A stretch of 64,000 bases of DNA, taken from assembly GCF_963664965.1 (NCBI RefSeq), contig NZ_OY761823.1, positions 3,653,031 through 3,717,030 on the forward strand, read 5' to 3'. Every line of letters begins with the position of its first letter. Position 1 is the stretch's first letter. Under the pieces are notes generated by a model. The model ran no database searches. It was not told where the DNA came from and was given only the letters and a program-made list of their open reading frames with translations. The position numbers were made by a program, and so were the translations under genes. Source of the stretch: an uncultured Pseudodesulfovibrio sp. GTDB lineage: Bacteria > Desulfobacterota > Desulfovibrionia > Desulfovibrionales > Desulfovibrionaceae. Positions 45,461 through 54,715 of this stretch are shown here, in pieces.

Positions 45461-47626
45461 ATGAACTTGCTCAAATATTTCGAAAATATCACTTCCGCCA
45501 TGGAAAACGACGCCCCCTCCCCTCTGCTGTTTGCCACACATTTTCTTCTTGCACTGCCGATCATGTCAGCTTTGATAGCGGCAATCGGTTTTTTCCTCAC
45601 AATTTCAATCCACCCTGCACACTTCATTCTGGCTATCATCCTTTCCGCCATGTTCAGTCGGTTCCTTGTCAGACTTCCACTCAAGGAGACGCTGAAAACG
45701 CTGACCGCCTCAATAATCCTGGTGGTGGCTCTGGTACTCTTTGTCACCCCGTTTTATGATTTTGCCCGTGACGCCAAGGGATTCCACAATCCTGCCATCA
45801 TCACACTCGCCCAAGGGTGGAACCCTGTTTATCAAAGCGACGTCCAGGAATTCACTCAGGTCAAAAGCAAACAGGATCGGGAATTCAACTATGCACACGT
45901 TTCTGATGATGCGCTGGGTCAACATATGGCAGGAGCTGTAGCTGCCAAATTTTTCAACCGAACAGGAGCTGCCAACTACACCCATGGACTCATGGTCATC
46001 CTCTCCGTCCTCATCGCCTTCATGGGACTGGACTCCATCCCGAAGGTCACAAAGGAAATGGCCATTGCCGGAGGACTGGCCCTCGGCCTGTGCCCCATAG
46101 CCGTCGCTCAATTATACACTGCCATGGCGGACGGTGTTCTCGCTTCATGCTTCATCATTTTCACGACATCACTCATCGGCTATTTTTTCTCACGAAAACG
46201 AAAATTCATCGTTTTCTTCATCCTTTCGCTTACATACATTCTCGTCATCAAAATGTCCGGCCCGGTGTACAGCGTAATCCTGTTCCTGTTCTTCGTAGCC
46301 GGAGGCTTGTTGGAAAAACTAATTTCGAAAAAGGAACTCCCTCTCCTGGCCGCCGGATTTCTTCTGTCGTGCCTTCTCGCCGGGGGCATCGGCTTCCATC
46401 CATATGTCCACAACCTCATAGAAAAGGGAAACCCCCTTCCGTTCATCACGCAGACCAAAAAAGCCGCCATCATGCCGGCAATCGTCCACAAAGGATATTC
46501 AGGCCTCAACAGAGGGCTTCAATTGTACGACTCCCAAATTTCGCTCGGCTACATCCCCAAAGCCACCCAACGATTCACGCAACCCCACACGCCATGGCAG
46601 GAACCCAACGCATTTGGAGCATGGTTCGGCATATTGCTGATTGGCTCACTTTTTCTGGCCCCATTCATCGCCCACAAAAAACTCGTTTATACTCTGCTTG
46701 CCGGAATAGCCCTGACCGTTTTTCTGAACCCCGCACCAGCTATTGGCCGATACATTCCTCAACTTTGGATGATTCCTATCCTCCTGGCCTTTTTCTTTGC
46801 ATTGGAACGCAGGAACTCCCCAACAGCGACTGTCACGGCAAACGCCATCATGATCGCACTTTGCGTCAATTCGCTCATGATCGGATATTTTGTCTTCCAT
46901 AAATCCATGGAAGCCACGAACTACCACTTCTCCGAGGCCGTCACTACGGACAATGGATTTGCCTTCTTCACCAGAAGCGACGAAAGGGCATACAGCAAGG
47001 CTTTCATCCGGGAACGATTCGGCAAAAGCATTTCTTCCATTATCAAGGCCCCCACACCCAAGGGACACTACAACTATTTAGCTATTGTTGGCTCCCCACA
47101 AAAAAATCGAGCATACATCCCGCAGCAACTGCAACACCTTACCCTTGCACAAGTTCTGACCACCTTCAAAAACAGCCTCGTCATTCTTTGGGCACACGGA
47201 GACATAAAACCGGAACTCAGCCCTGAGCTTGCCGACATTTTACGTCAAGTCGGGAGCCGCCACACCGATTTCCCGGTACTCGATTCATACATAGGCATAC
47301 TTCAGGCAGGACACATCAACGAAACATTTGGCGATAACGGCATTGCCAGAGTTGACATGGACATTCCCGGCAAGGGAATCAATATGCAGGTCAAGAGTGA
47401 CTCCATCGACACCCGAATGCATATCGACTACTCATCAGCCAGAATCAATGACATTTTTTTCAAAGGCACCCGAGGCATCAACCTGTTGGTGTATCATCCC
47501 AGCTATCCGGGAATCCTGTACATGAACTACCCCAATTCCAAGAGACCCGCTGCACTGCGAATTCTCAAACCAGCAGTATCGTATTGGGAGTATTTCAAGC
47601 TGGCATGGCTCGGCAAAAATTATTGA
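45461..47626 (+). CDS. Large polytopic membrane protein of unknown function
   Basis: A 721-residue protein with about twelve hydrophobic segments in the first 475 residues and a 240-residue soluble C-terminal domain. An early loop (about residues 98-150) contains FYDFARDAKGFHNPAI and GWNPVYQSDV, possible acidic catalytic residues as in GT-C transferases. No family is recognised with confidence. GGAG seven bases before 45461 decides the start over a Met at 45428. Its place between a GtrII-like gene and a GT2 gene suggests sugar transfer on the outer face of the inner membrane. Confidence 0.55.
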   Translation: MNLLKYFENITSAMENDAPSPLLFATHFLLALPIMSALIAAIGFFLTISIHPAHFILAIILSAMFSRFLVRLPLKETLKTLTASIILVVALVLFVTPFYDFARDAKGFHNPAIITLAQGWNPVYQSDVQEFTQVKSKQDREFNYAHVSDDALGQHMAGAVAAKFFNRTGAANYTHGLMVILSVLIAFMGLDSIPKVTKEMAIAGGLALGLCPIAVAQLYTAMADGVLASCFIIFTTSLIGYFFSRKRKFIVFFILSLTYILVIKMSGPVYSVILFLFFVAGGLLEKLISKKELPLLAAGFLLSCLLAGGIGFHPYVHNLIEKGNPLPFITQTKKAAIMPAIVHKGYSGLNRGLQLYDSQISLGYIPKATQRFTQPHTPWQEPNAFGAWFGILLIGSLFLAPFIAHKKLVYTLLAGIALTVFLNPAPAIGRYIPQLWMIPILLAFFFALERRNSPTATVTANAIMIALCVNSLMIGYFVFHKSMEATNYHFSEAVTTDNGFAFFTRSDERAYSKAFIRERFGKSISSIIKAPTPKGHYNYLAIVGSPQKNRAYIPQQLQHLTLAQVLTTFKNSLVILWAHGDIKPELSPELADILRQVGSRHTDFPVLDSYIGILQAGHINETFGDNGIARVDMDIPGKGINMQVKSDSIDTRMHIDYSSARINDIFFKGTRGINLLVYHPSYPGILYMNYPNSKRPAALRILKPAVSYWEYFKLAWLGKNY

Positions 47627-47637
47627 TATGAAATCTC

Positions 47638-48663
47638 ATGACAGACACACCCCAGACAACCAAACAGACAAATAACGCCCCGCGCCTTCCGCGCGTTTGT
47701 GCCGTGGTGCTCAACTACAACGGCATCCGGCACAACTCCCGTTGCCTGCACTCGCTCCTTGGGCAAGACTATCCGGCACTCCACGTCCTCTTCGTGGACA
47801 ACGGGTCCACGGACGATTCGCTTTCCCTCGTCAAAAACGAATTTGGGAGCCAGCTCGAGTACTTGGAAAACAACGAGAACCTATACTTTGCCGCCGGGAA
47901 CAACCGGGGAATTCGCCATGCCCTCAAGGCCGGATTCGAATACGTTTTCATCGTCAACAACGACACTGAACTGGAGACTTCGTGCATCACCGAACTCACA
48001 ACGTTCATGCAAAATCATCCTGCCGCAGGGGGCTGTCAGCCGCTCATCCATCAACTTGATGAAGCGCGCTCACATCTGGTGGCATCAGCCGGGGTCCGGA
48101 TTTCCCTGAGCGGGCGCTGCTGGGATGCCGGGACAGGGCGACCTGTCACAACCTTTGGCTCGCATCACCGCGAAGTGAGCGGCATCACAGGGGGAGGCAT
48201 GTTTCTTTCGGACAAAGCCCTTTACGAGACCTGCGGTTTTGACGAAAGCTATGTCATGTATTTTGAAGATGTGGATATCTCTTTCCGGCTAAGAAAGGCC
48301 GGTTATACACTCCATCTGGTTCCGACAGCCCGCATGGGGCACCGGGTCGCTGCAACGAGCAATGAATTTGTGCCCTTGCTGCGAATTTCCCTCTGTGAAA
48401 CGAACAGCTACAGACTCATACAGACCCATTTTCCCTCTTCACTCCGGTTGCGTTCATTGCTGGCGAGTTGCGGCTTTACCCTTGGTTCAACCGCAGCCAG
48501 TATTCTGAAGGGCGATCTCCGGAAAGCATGTTCTCTCCTTCAAGGCGGCTGGCAAGGCGTCAAATTGGTCTGGCAATCATTCTTCACACCGCAAACGGCT
48601 CAATCCAACGACAAACTCATAGATTCCATCGAGCAGGACATCTGGTTTCCACCCAAAAACTGA
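47638..48663 (+). CDS. GT2 glycosyltransferase (rhamnosyltransferase-like)
   Basis: A 341-residue GT-A enzyme with VCAVVLNYNGIRHNSRCL, VDNGSTDDS, the NRGI motif and VNNDTELE, followed by GGGMFLSDKALYETCGFDE and FEDVDISFRLRKAGY. This arrangement is that of the GT2 group containing rhamnosyl- and galactofuranosyltransferases. It is soluble apart from a C-terminal hydrophobic stretch. It follows the large polytopic protein by 11 bases. Donor sugar not readable. Confidence 0.88.
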   Translation: MTDTPQTTKQTNNAPRLPRVCAVVLNYNGIRHNSRCLHSLLGQDYPALHVLFVDNGSTDDSLSLVKNEFGSQLEYLENNENLYFAAGNNRGIRHALKAGFEYVFIVNNDTELETSCITELTTFMQNHPAAGGCQPLIHQLDEARSHLVASAGVRISLSGRCWDAGTGRPVTTFGSHHREVSGITGGGMFLSDKALYETCGFDESYVMYFEDVDISFRLRKAGYTLHLVPTARMGHRVAATSNEFVPLLRISLCETNSYRLIQTHFPSSLRLRSLLASCGFTLGSTAASILKGDLRKACSLLQGGWQGVKLVWQSFFTPQTAQSNDKLIDSIEQDIWFPPKN

Positions 48664-48775
48664 TACACATTCCGCAAAGCGATATCTGGACAACGTCCCT
48701 CACCCATGACACAGTAACGAACAGGCTTCAGATCGCCAAAACCATACCCAGAACAAGACAATAGAGCCTTTTACA

Positions 48776-50200
48776 ATGGTCTTTTCATCACCAGTATTTC
48801 TGTACTATTTCCTTCCGCTCCTCCTTGCGCTCTATTTTCTCGCATATAAGGCTGATGGCAACAAAGCCCGTCTTCCCAACGCAATCCTGCTACTTGGAAG
48901 CCTTTTCTTCTATTTTTACGGGGCCAACGTCTATATCGGCATCCTGCTGATCGTCACTTTTTTTTGCTACATCAGCGTCCTTCCGACCAAGACGGCGTTG
49001 GGCAATAAACTCCTGCTTTACTCGGGAATCGTGGTTCCGCTTTCACTGCTAGCCTATTTCAAATACGCCAACTTCGCGACGTCCCAGCTCTCTCCTGTTT
49101 TGGCGGACATCGCGGCAATCCAGCTCCCCGTAACCAACGTAGCTCTTCCCATCGGCATATCCTTCTTCGTATTCCAGGGCATATCCTACGTTATCGACGT
49201 CCACCGCAAGGAAGCCCGACCGGCGCGGTCCTTTTCAATGCTCACCTTGTACATCACCATGTTTCCCCAATTGATCGCTGGCCCGATCGTCCGTTACCGG
49301 ATCATTGACGAGCAACTGTCTGAAAGACGGCTCAGTCTGGAGAATTTCGCCATCGGGGCAACGCGCTTCATGTTCGGCCTTTGCAAAAAGGTAATCCTTG
49401 CCGACGCCTGTGCAGTTATAGCCGATGCCGCGTTCACCATGCCGACAAACGAACTGCCGTCTTCCATGGCCTTACTGGGAACCTTGGCATACACGTTCCA
49501 AATATATTTCGATTTTTCAGCATACTCCGACATGGCCATTGGCTTGGGGCGCATTCTTGGCTTCACCTTTCCCGAAAACTTTCTCCGCCCGTATTCGGCC
49601 ACTTCATTCACGGACTTCTGGCGTCGGTGGCACATAACGCTCTCTTCCTGGTTTCGAGACTATGTATACATTCCACTCGGAGGATCCCGTTGCGGCAGTT
49701 TCAGGACGTACGCCAACCTCTGGATCGTCTTCCTCTGCACGGGCATATGGCATGGAGCCAACTGGACCTTTGTGGTATGGGGAGCTTTTAATGGGGCAAT
49801 GTTGACCTTGGAACGCCTTTTCGGCCTACGCACGCATAAACGCAATCAAATGTTATGGCAGTTCCTGACCTTCACACTTGTCTGCTTCGGATGGATCCTT
49901 TTCAGAGCCGACAGCATCGGACACGCTCTCCAATTTACGGAAAGGCTTCTTTTCAGCAATGAATGGGCGATACCGCCAGAATTCCGCTACATATTTACAA
50001 ACTTCAACAAAATCGCCCTACTATGCGGATTATTCACCCTTTTCTTCCCCAAGGACTTCGTCACCGGGAAATACCTTGAAAATACCCAAGGCCGACTCCG
50101 CCTGCCAAGTTACACGGCCGTCGGCTTATTGTGCCTGACCATAGTGGCATTTCGGATCAGCAGCATGCACTATAGTCCGTTCATCTACTTCCAGTTCTAG
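48776..50200 (+). CDS. MBOAT O-acyltransferase (AlgI-like)
   Basis: A 474-residue polytopic membrane O-acyltransferase. The catalytic His lies in GIWHGANWTFVVWGAFNG, and FSAYSDMAIGLGRILGF with SFTDFWRRWHITLSSWFRDY are standard for the AlgI branch. It passes an acyl (usually acetyl) group through the membrane to a periplasmic partner. The next gene, eight bases on, encodes an AlgX/AlgJ-like protein, so the two form an acylation pair acting on the exported polysaccharide. Confidence 0.93.
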   Translation: MVFSSPVFLYYFLPLLLALYFLAYKADGNKARLPNAILLLGSLFFYFYGANVYIGILLIVTFFCYISVLPTKTALGNKLLLYSGIVVPLSLLAYFKYANFATSQLSPVLADIAAIQLPVTNVALPIGISFFVFQGISYVIDVHRKEARPARSFSMLTLYITMFPQLIAGPIVRYRIIDEQLSERRLSLENFAIGATRFMFGLCKKVILADACAVIADAAFTMPTNELPSSMALLGTLAYTFQIYFDFSAYSDMAIGLGRILGFTFPENFLRPYSATSFTDFWRRWHITLSSWFRDYVYIPLGGSRCGSFRTYANLWIVFLCTGIWHGANWTFVVWGAFNGAMLTLERLFGLRTHKRNQMLWQFLTFTLVCFGWILFRADSIGHALQFTERLLFSNEWAIPPEFRYIFTNFNKIALLCGLFTLFFPKDFVTGKYLENTQGRLRLPSYTAVGLLCLTIVAFRISSMHYSPFIYFQF

Positions 50201-50207
50201 AGGCAAA

Positions 50208-51395
50208 ATGCAGAAATTCAGCACCCATTGTGCAGCCCTGCTCTTCATTTCCTTCCTCCTGCTTCCGCAGGTTGCCCGATTCGTGGTTGAGCCCCCCTCG
50301 GCAAAACTGGAAAACAGAAAACTGGCGGAACTGCCTACTCCTACAATAGCAGCAGTCATGTCCCCCACCTACTGGACAACGGTAACGGACTATGTTCGGG
50401 ACCACCTCCCCATGCGTAAACAACAGCTGAAAGCCAACAACTGGATATCCTTTCACCTGCTTCAGGACTCTCCCACCCCGGATAAACTGATTCGAGGAGA
50501 AGGCGACTGGCTGTACGCTTCAGTGATCACACTGGATGAATCTTCCCTTCTGAACCGAGATCAGGACAAGGTCATCGAGGCATTCAAACAATTCGAAAAA
50601 GCCGTCACTCAAAGAGGAAAACGCTGTCTTTTCCTGCTCTCTCCATCAAAACCAATGATCTACCCGGAATTCCTCCCGGATTTCGCAAGACAGCACTTGA
50701 AGGACAACTTTACGGCATTTCATGACCGTTACTCGGAGACAGCCAAAAATCACGACACGTTCCTTCTATTGTGGGACGAAATGTGGAAAGTAAAAAAGGC
50801 AAATGCTTCGCTCATCGCGCCAGTTCCGTCCGAAGAGCAACGCCTTCACCTACTATTCAATCCCAGAGATCTCCACTGGGGCGTGGCAGCACAAACCCTA
50901 CAGGCACAAGAGCTGGTGAACGCCATCAGTCCGGGGCTCTGGGATGCTTCCAGCTATGCCATCGACTATGACAACTTCAAGGTTCGGCAATCCGAATTCT
51001 CCCGCATCTGGCTGAAGACCTACCTTCCAGAACCGTATCCTAAATTCCGTCACCGCAAAAAAGTCGAAGTGGTCAAAACCATCAAGACGAACGCCCCTGG
51101 CAAACCGATCAGATTTTATCGTCCAGCAGAAGCAGCACCTTCTCCTCTAAAAGTGCTCGTCATCCATGATTCTTTTTTCGGCGGCACCTGCATCAATCTC
51201 ACAGCAGCACATTTTACAGAGCTCATCTCGGTACGATGGGAAATTCTTCGCGACACCCCCTTTCCGGCCATGGACCTCATCAACCAAGCCGACGTCATCG
51301 TCATCCAATGTCGTGACGGCCTCATAGCCCGCCATGGACGCTACAACATGCTAAACAAGGTCACACAACAACTACGGAAGCAAAGAAACAGTTAA
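50208..51395 (+). CDS. AlgX/AlgJ-like SGNH-type acetyltransferase partner
   Basis: A 395-residue protein with an N-terminal hydrophobic anchor or signal (about residues 8-24). The SGNH-like core is seen as RGEGDWLYA near residue 88, the Asp-x-His pair in FNPRDLHWG near residue 224, and VLVIHDSFFGG near residue 318 carrying the catalytic Ser. This resembles periplasmic AlgJ/AlgX proteins that receive acyl groups from an MBOAT protein. It ends the plus-strand run before an AT-rich insert on the other strand. Confidence 0.85.
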   Translation: MQKFSTHCAALLFISFLLLPQVARFVVEPPSAKLENRKLAELPTPTIAAVMSPTYWTTVTDYVRDHLPMRKQQLKANNWISFHLLQDSPTPDKLIRGEGDWLYASVITLDESSLLNRDQDKVIEAFKQFEKAVTQRGKRCLFLLSPSKPMIYPEFLPDFARQHLKDNFTAFHDRYSETAKNHDTFLLLWDEMWKVKKANASLIAPVPSEEQRLHLLFNPRDLHWGVAAQTLQAQELVNAISPGLWDASSYAIDYDNFKVRQSEFSRIWLKTYLPEPYPKFRHRKKVEVVKTIKTNAPGKPIRFYRPAEAAPSPLKVLVIHDSFFGGTCINLTAAHFTELISVRWEILRDTPFPAMDLINQADVIVIQCRDGLIARHGRYNMLNKVTQQLRKQRNS

Positions 51396-51485
51396 TACAC
51401 GAAAGGGCAGGAACGAGACATAAATCTCAGTTGTTAGCCTCCGGGCAACGAAAAGGGAACACCAACCACGTCCTCCCCAGTACCT

Positions 51486-53057
51486 TCACTGAGTTTTCTT
51501 GACCCATCCCTGAATTTGATACCCCCCCATGACCGAGTGGACTCTTTTGTCATAAATCAAGTCGTATGACTTTATGATATCAGGAAATTGCTTCCGTCTG
51601 AATCGTGGCGTCACCAAGAGAAGATCAAAATAACCAGCGGCAAACTTTTCATGTAACACTTTGGAGTAATTTTCTTGAGCAGCCCGAAACGCCTTCTCAT
51701 TGAAGGGAGTTAGTATCTTGAAATAGTACTGCCCCTGTCCAGCATCATAGACGGTCTTACCTTGCGTCATTAAAATATTGTTTAACAACCGGTGTGTATA
51801 AATCTTGTCGTGTTTTGCAATCAGCCCGGACACCTCATGCCATTCTTCTGAACGGTCCATGCTACACGACATGACTTTTGGTTTGAGTGAATTCCCATAA
51901 GCAAACAAAAGGATCAGTGTTAATGAAATATACGGCAATGTCCCCAAAAAGATATTGAACTTCTTGCTACCTCTATTCATATGACGCAACAGAAAATTGA
52001 TAGATGACCACAGGAAAAAGAATAAAAAGGTATGCGCTATATAAATATCCTTGTTGCCGCTATGCCACCCAATAACTCCTAAAAAGAAAACTAGTAAAAA
52101 AAACGAAACAAATGTGCAGTAATTCGGCTTTAAATCTCTAGCCCATGTGACAAGAGCCTTTACACTTCGAACCCGCAAGCCTCTCTGACGAGCAACAACC
52201 ATTCCCACAATGAGAACAGAAAGCAAAAGAGGCCACATATAGTGGAATACAAACCGATATACCTGAGGGAAAAATACAGAGGCATTAAAGTTAACCTTGG
52301 CATTCCCCGCCCAATAAATTCCATGTGAATTTTCCTGAAAAAATTCAAAAAAGAGTATTCCTGATACAACCAAAACAACAGACAAAACGCCGAAGCAAAC
52401 AGCCTTTCTCTTGCTTTTGTATAAAAAGTAGTAAGTTAGCAAAGGACCAAATCCGACAATAAAGTATTGCTTTGTGAAATAAGCAAGGGCAATCAAGAAA
52501 ACCCCAAAGAACATCGACCTATTTGAAAAATGGAAAATATATGGGAGTGTGATTCCGGCAACCATAAAGAGATATCCCAAGTTCCCCGGCTTAGATCCCA
52601 TTTCATTTGAGGACGTCGTCAGAAAGGTAAAAACCGTAACAGCTATGGCCAATGAAAGAGCAAAAGGGATGGAGTCTTTTTTCAGGACAAACAATAAATA
52701 AAGCAAAGTAAGCCCAGAGGCTCCCCACGCAAGCGACCTGAGTATTATCGCTATATCTGAAAACGTATCTGCATCTACAAAAACAGCCCCTAGATAATAA
52801 TATATTGGGGCATAGGTATTAATTAATCGCGGAAAGGTTTGAAGGGAAAAAGGGTTTTCTCCCATGGCAAGTTGACGGGCATAAAGGACATCAGCCGTCT
52901 CGCGACAGTGAAATGGCCGATCCAGAAAAATGCTCATCTTACAATAAGACAACACTTCAATCAGGACAAAGCCGCAACAGATAAGCAGCAACGCGCAAAC
53001 GAGTATTTGAAGCAAAGAGAAATCGTCACTCAAAGAAGCGTCATTTTTATTTAACAC
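51486..53057 (-). CDS. Polytopic membrane protein, putative GT-C glycosyltransferase, AT-rich
   Basis: A 523-residue protein with about eleven hydrophobic segments, starting at GTG after AAGGGCGA. The first loop holds HCRETADVLYARQLAMGENPF and NTYAPIYYYLGA, resembling the acidic periplasmic loop of GT39-like transferases, and a soluble C-terminal region of about 130 residues follows. Base composition is visibly richer in A and T than in all neighbours and the strand is opposite, so acquisition by transfer is likely. No specific family is certain. It starts ten bases after the end of a small upstream gene. Confidence 0.65.
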   Translation of the reverse strand: MLNKNDASLSDDFSLLQILVCALLLICCGFVLIEVLSYCKMSIFLDRPFHCRETADVLYARQLAMGENPFSLQTFPRLINTYAPIYYYLGAVFVDADTFSDIAIILRSLAWGASGLTLLYLLFVLKKDSIPFALSLAIAVTVFTFLTTSSNEMGSKPGNLGYLFMVAGITLPYIFHFSNRSMFFGVFLIALAYFTKQYFIVGFGPLLTYYFLYKSKRKAVCFGVLSVVLVVSGILFFEFFQENSHGIYWAGNAKVNFNASVFFPQVYRFVFHYMWPLLLSVLIVGMVVARQRGLRVRSVKALVTWARDLKPNYCTFVSFFLLVFFLGVIGWHSGNKDIYIAHTFLFFFLWSSINFLLRHMNRGSKKFNIFLGTLPYISLTLILLFAYGNSLKPKVMSCSMDRSEEWHEVSGLIAKHDKIYTHRLLNNILMTQGKTVYDAGQGQYYFKILTPFNEKAFRAAQENYSKVLHEKFAAGYFDLLLVTPRFRRKQFPDIIKSYDLIYDKRVHSVMGGYQIQGWVKKTQ

Positions 53058-53067
53058 TTATTCGCCC

Positions 53068-53403
53068 TTACTGTTCACAAAATCTTAAAAAATTAAAACC
53101 ATACCATCGCACCATTTTAAGGTGATCAGTATATCTTGAAACAATTCCTATAGTCTTGCTATAAAATTGGTAAGGGTAGAGAGCCTCCAACACCCAATAC
53201 CAAACAGAATTGTTGGATTCCACTTGAGTCATTCGCATCATACTCTTTTCAGTAGCTAATAGACTCGTCTCTACATGTAAAGCAGCTATATCGAAATCCA
53301 TATAACCGCCTGAAATAAACGTTATCCCGACTCCACGCTTACCCATAATTCGAAAGACATATAGTCGATATTTACAATCTGGACGAAAAGCCGAATGTGT
53401 CAT
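53068..53403 (-). CDS. Small hypothetical protein, possibly a truncated gene
   Basis: A frame of 111 codons, as AT-rich as the downstream polytopic gene and spaced ten bases from it. It encodes a soluble, aromatic-rich protein ending KMVRWYGFNFLRFCEQ. No family is recognised; the ending looks like the C terminus of a longer enzyme, so it may be the surviving tail of a broken gene. The start at 53403 has no clear ribosome site, and an internal Met (GGCGG upstream, near residue 35) is possible. Confidence 0.4.
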   Translation of the reverse strand: MTHSAFRPDCKYRLYVFRIMGKRGVGITFISGGYMDFDIAALHVETSLLATEKSMMRMTQVESNNSVWYWVLEALYPYQFYSKTIGIVSRYTDHLKMVRWYGFNFLRFCEQ

Positions 53404-53454
53404 ACTGTGTGGCGCTGTTTACTTGACCATCATCCCTATGCATCAGGAGAAATA

Positions 53455-54672
53455 ATGTCCGCAGAAGAATTCCAGCCCCCCGTTGATGTCACCTTTGTCA
53501 TGCCGTGTCTGGACGAAGCCAAGACTCTGCCCACCTGCATCAAATGGGCCCTCGAGGCGGCAGAAGATTTAAAGAAGGACGGGCTTTCGACAGAAATACT
53601 GATCTCTGACAATGGCAGCACCGATGGCAGTCAGGAACTGGCTCGATCCCTTGGTGCCAGGGTAACCGAGTGCCCACACCGGGGATATGGCAATGCGCTC
53701 ATCTGGGGCGGACGGGAAGCAAGAGGACGATACATCGTCATGGGAGATTCCGACGCATCCTATGACTTCCGCGACGGAGCCAAGATGGTTCGCAAACTGA
53801 CGGAAGGCTATGAACTATGCATGGGAACCCGCCTCAAGGGGACCATCATGCCAGGAGCGATGCCATGGAAAAACCAGCATATAGGCAACCCCATTCTTAC
53901 AGGCATTTTGAATTTGTTCTTCCGTTCGGGGCTTTCTGACGCGCATTGCGGACTCAGGGCGTTCACCAAAGATGCTTTTTTCAAGATGCAACTTGAATCC
54001 CAAGGAATGGAATTTGCGAGCGAAATGGTGGTCAAGGCTGCCATTCTGAATCTGAAGCGCACGGAAATCCCCACGACCTTGCACAAGGATGGTCGGGATC
54101 GCCCGCCACATCTCCAACCATGGCGAGACGGCTGGCGCCACCTGAAATTCCTGTTGGTCTACAGCCCGCTATGGCTTTTCTTTATACCGGCACTGCTTTC
54201 CCTGCTCGTCGGCGGCGGAATCATTGCCCTGCTCCTCTCCACCCCCGGAGACGCCTTGGCGCAATTTGCAGGACTCCAACTGGGAGATCACTGGCTGCCC
54301 ATTGCATCAGCCATTCTCATCGTAGGCTACCAGTTCTTTCTATTGGGCGTTGTTTCCTGCGAGTTGCACGCATCACAAGAATTCGTTTCAAAACGGTTGC
54401 CGTGGTACATAAAAAAAATGCATGCGATACTCTCGGTGAACAACCTTTTTATCATAGGCGGAAGTCTACTTGGAATCGGCACGCTGCTCTTTTTATATGT
54501 TCTCATCCTGTGGGCCGGGGAAGGCTTTGGAGGACTCAGGGCCATGCGTCCCCTCATGTTGTCGACGACGGCACTGATCTGCGGTTCCTTTACGTTTTTC
54601 GTCGGATTTCTGTTCGCTTCCGTAGAAAGCGATGCCAGTCCCTGCGCCGTACGCAAGACGGACTCCCAGTAA
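53455..54672 (+). CDS. GT2 glycosyltransferase with C-terminal membrane domain
   Basis: A 405-residue protein. Residues 1-235 are a GT-A transferase with FVMPCLDEAKTLPTCI, SDNGSTDGS, the metal site GDSDASYDF and GTRLKGTIMPGAMPW, a subgroup resembling polyprenyl-phosphate glucose synthases. The remainder has four membrane segments. The start at 53455 has CAGGAG upstream, and an earlier in-frame Met lies in poor context. It begins the plus-strand run after the AT-rich insert and precedes a flippase-like protein, so both may handle one lipid-linked sugar. Confidence 0.88.
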   Translation: MSAEEFQPPVDVTFVMPCLDEAKTLPTCIKWALEAAEDLKKDGLSTEILISDNGSTDGSQELARSLGARVTECPHRGYGNALIWGGREARGRYIVMGDSDASYDFRDGAKMVRKLTEGYELCMGTRLKGTIMPGAMPWKNQHIGNPILTGILNLFFRSGLSDAHCGLRAFTKDAFFKMQLESQGMEFASEMVVKAAILNLKRTEIPTTLHKDGRDRPPHLQPWRDGWRHLKFLLVYSPLWLFFIPALLSLLVGGGIIALLLSTPGDALAQFAGLQLGDHWLPIASAILIVGYQFFLLGVVSCELHASQEFVSKRLPWYIKKMHAILSVNNLFIIGGSLLGIGTLLFLYVLILWAGEGFGGLRAMRPLMLSTTALICGSFTFFVGFLFASVESDASPCAVRKTDSQ

Positions 54673-54715
54673 CCCCTTTCCTGAAATTGCTTGTAGCAGA
54701 CAAAGGAAAAGCTTT

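Noticed and set aside
51396-53454. An insertion sequence or integrative element carrying the AT-rich genes
   Set aside because: No transposase, integrase, terminal inverted repeat or target duplication was found at the borders by eye.
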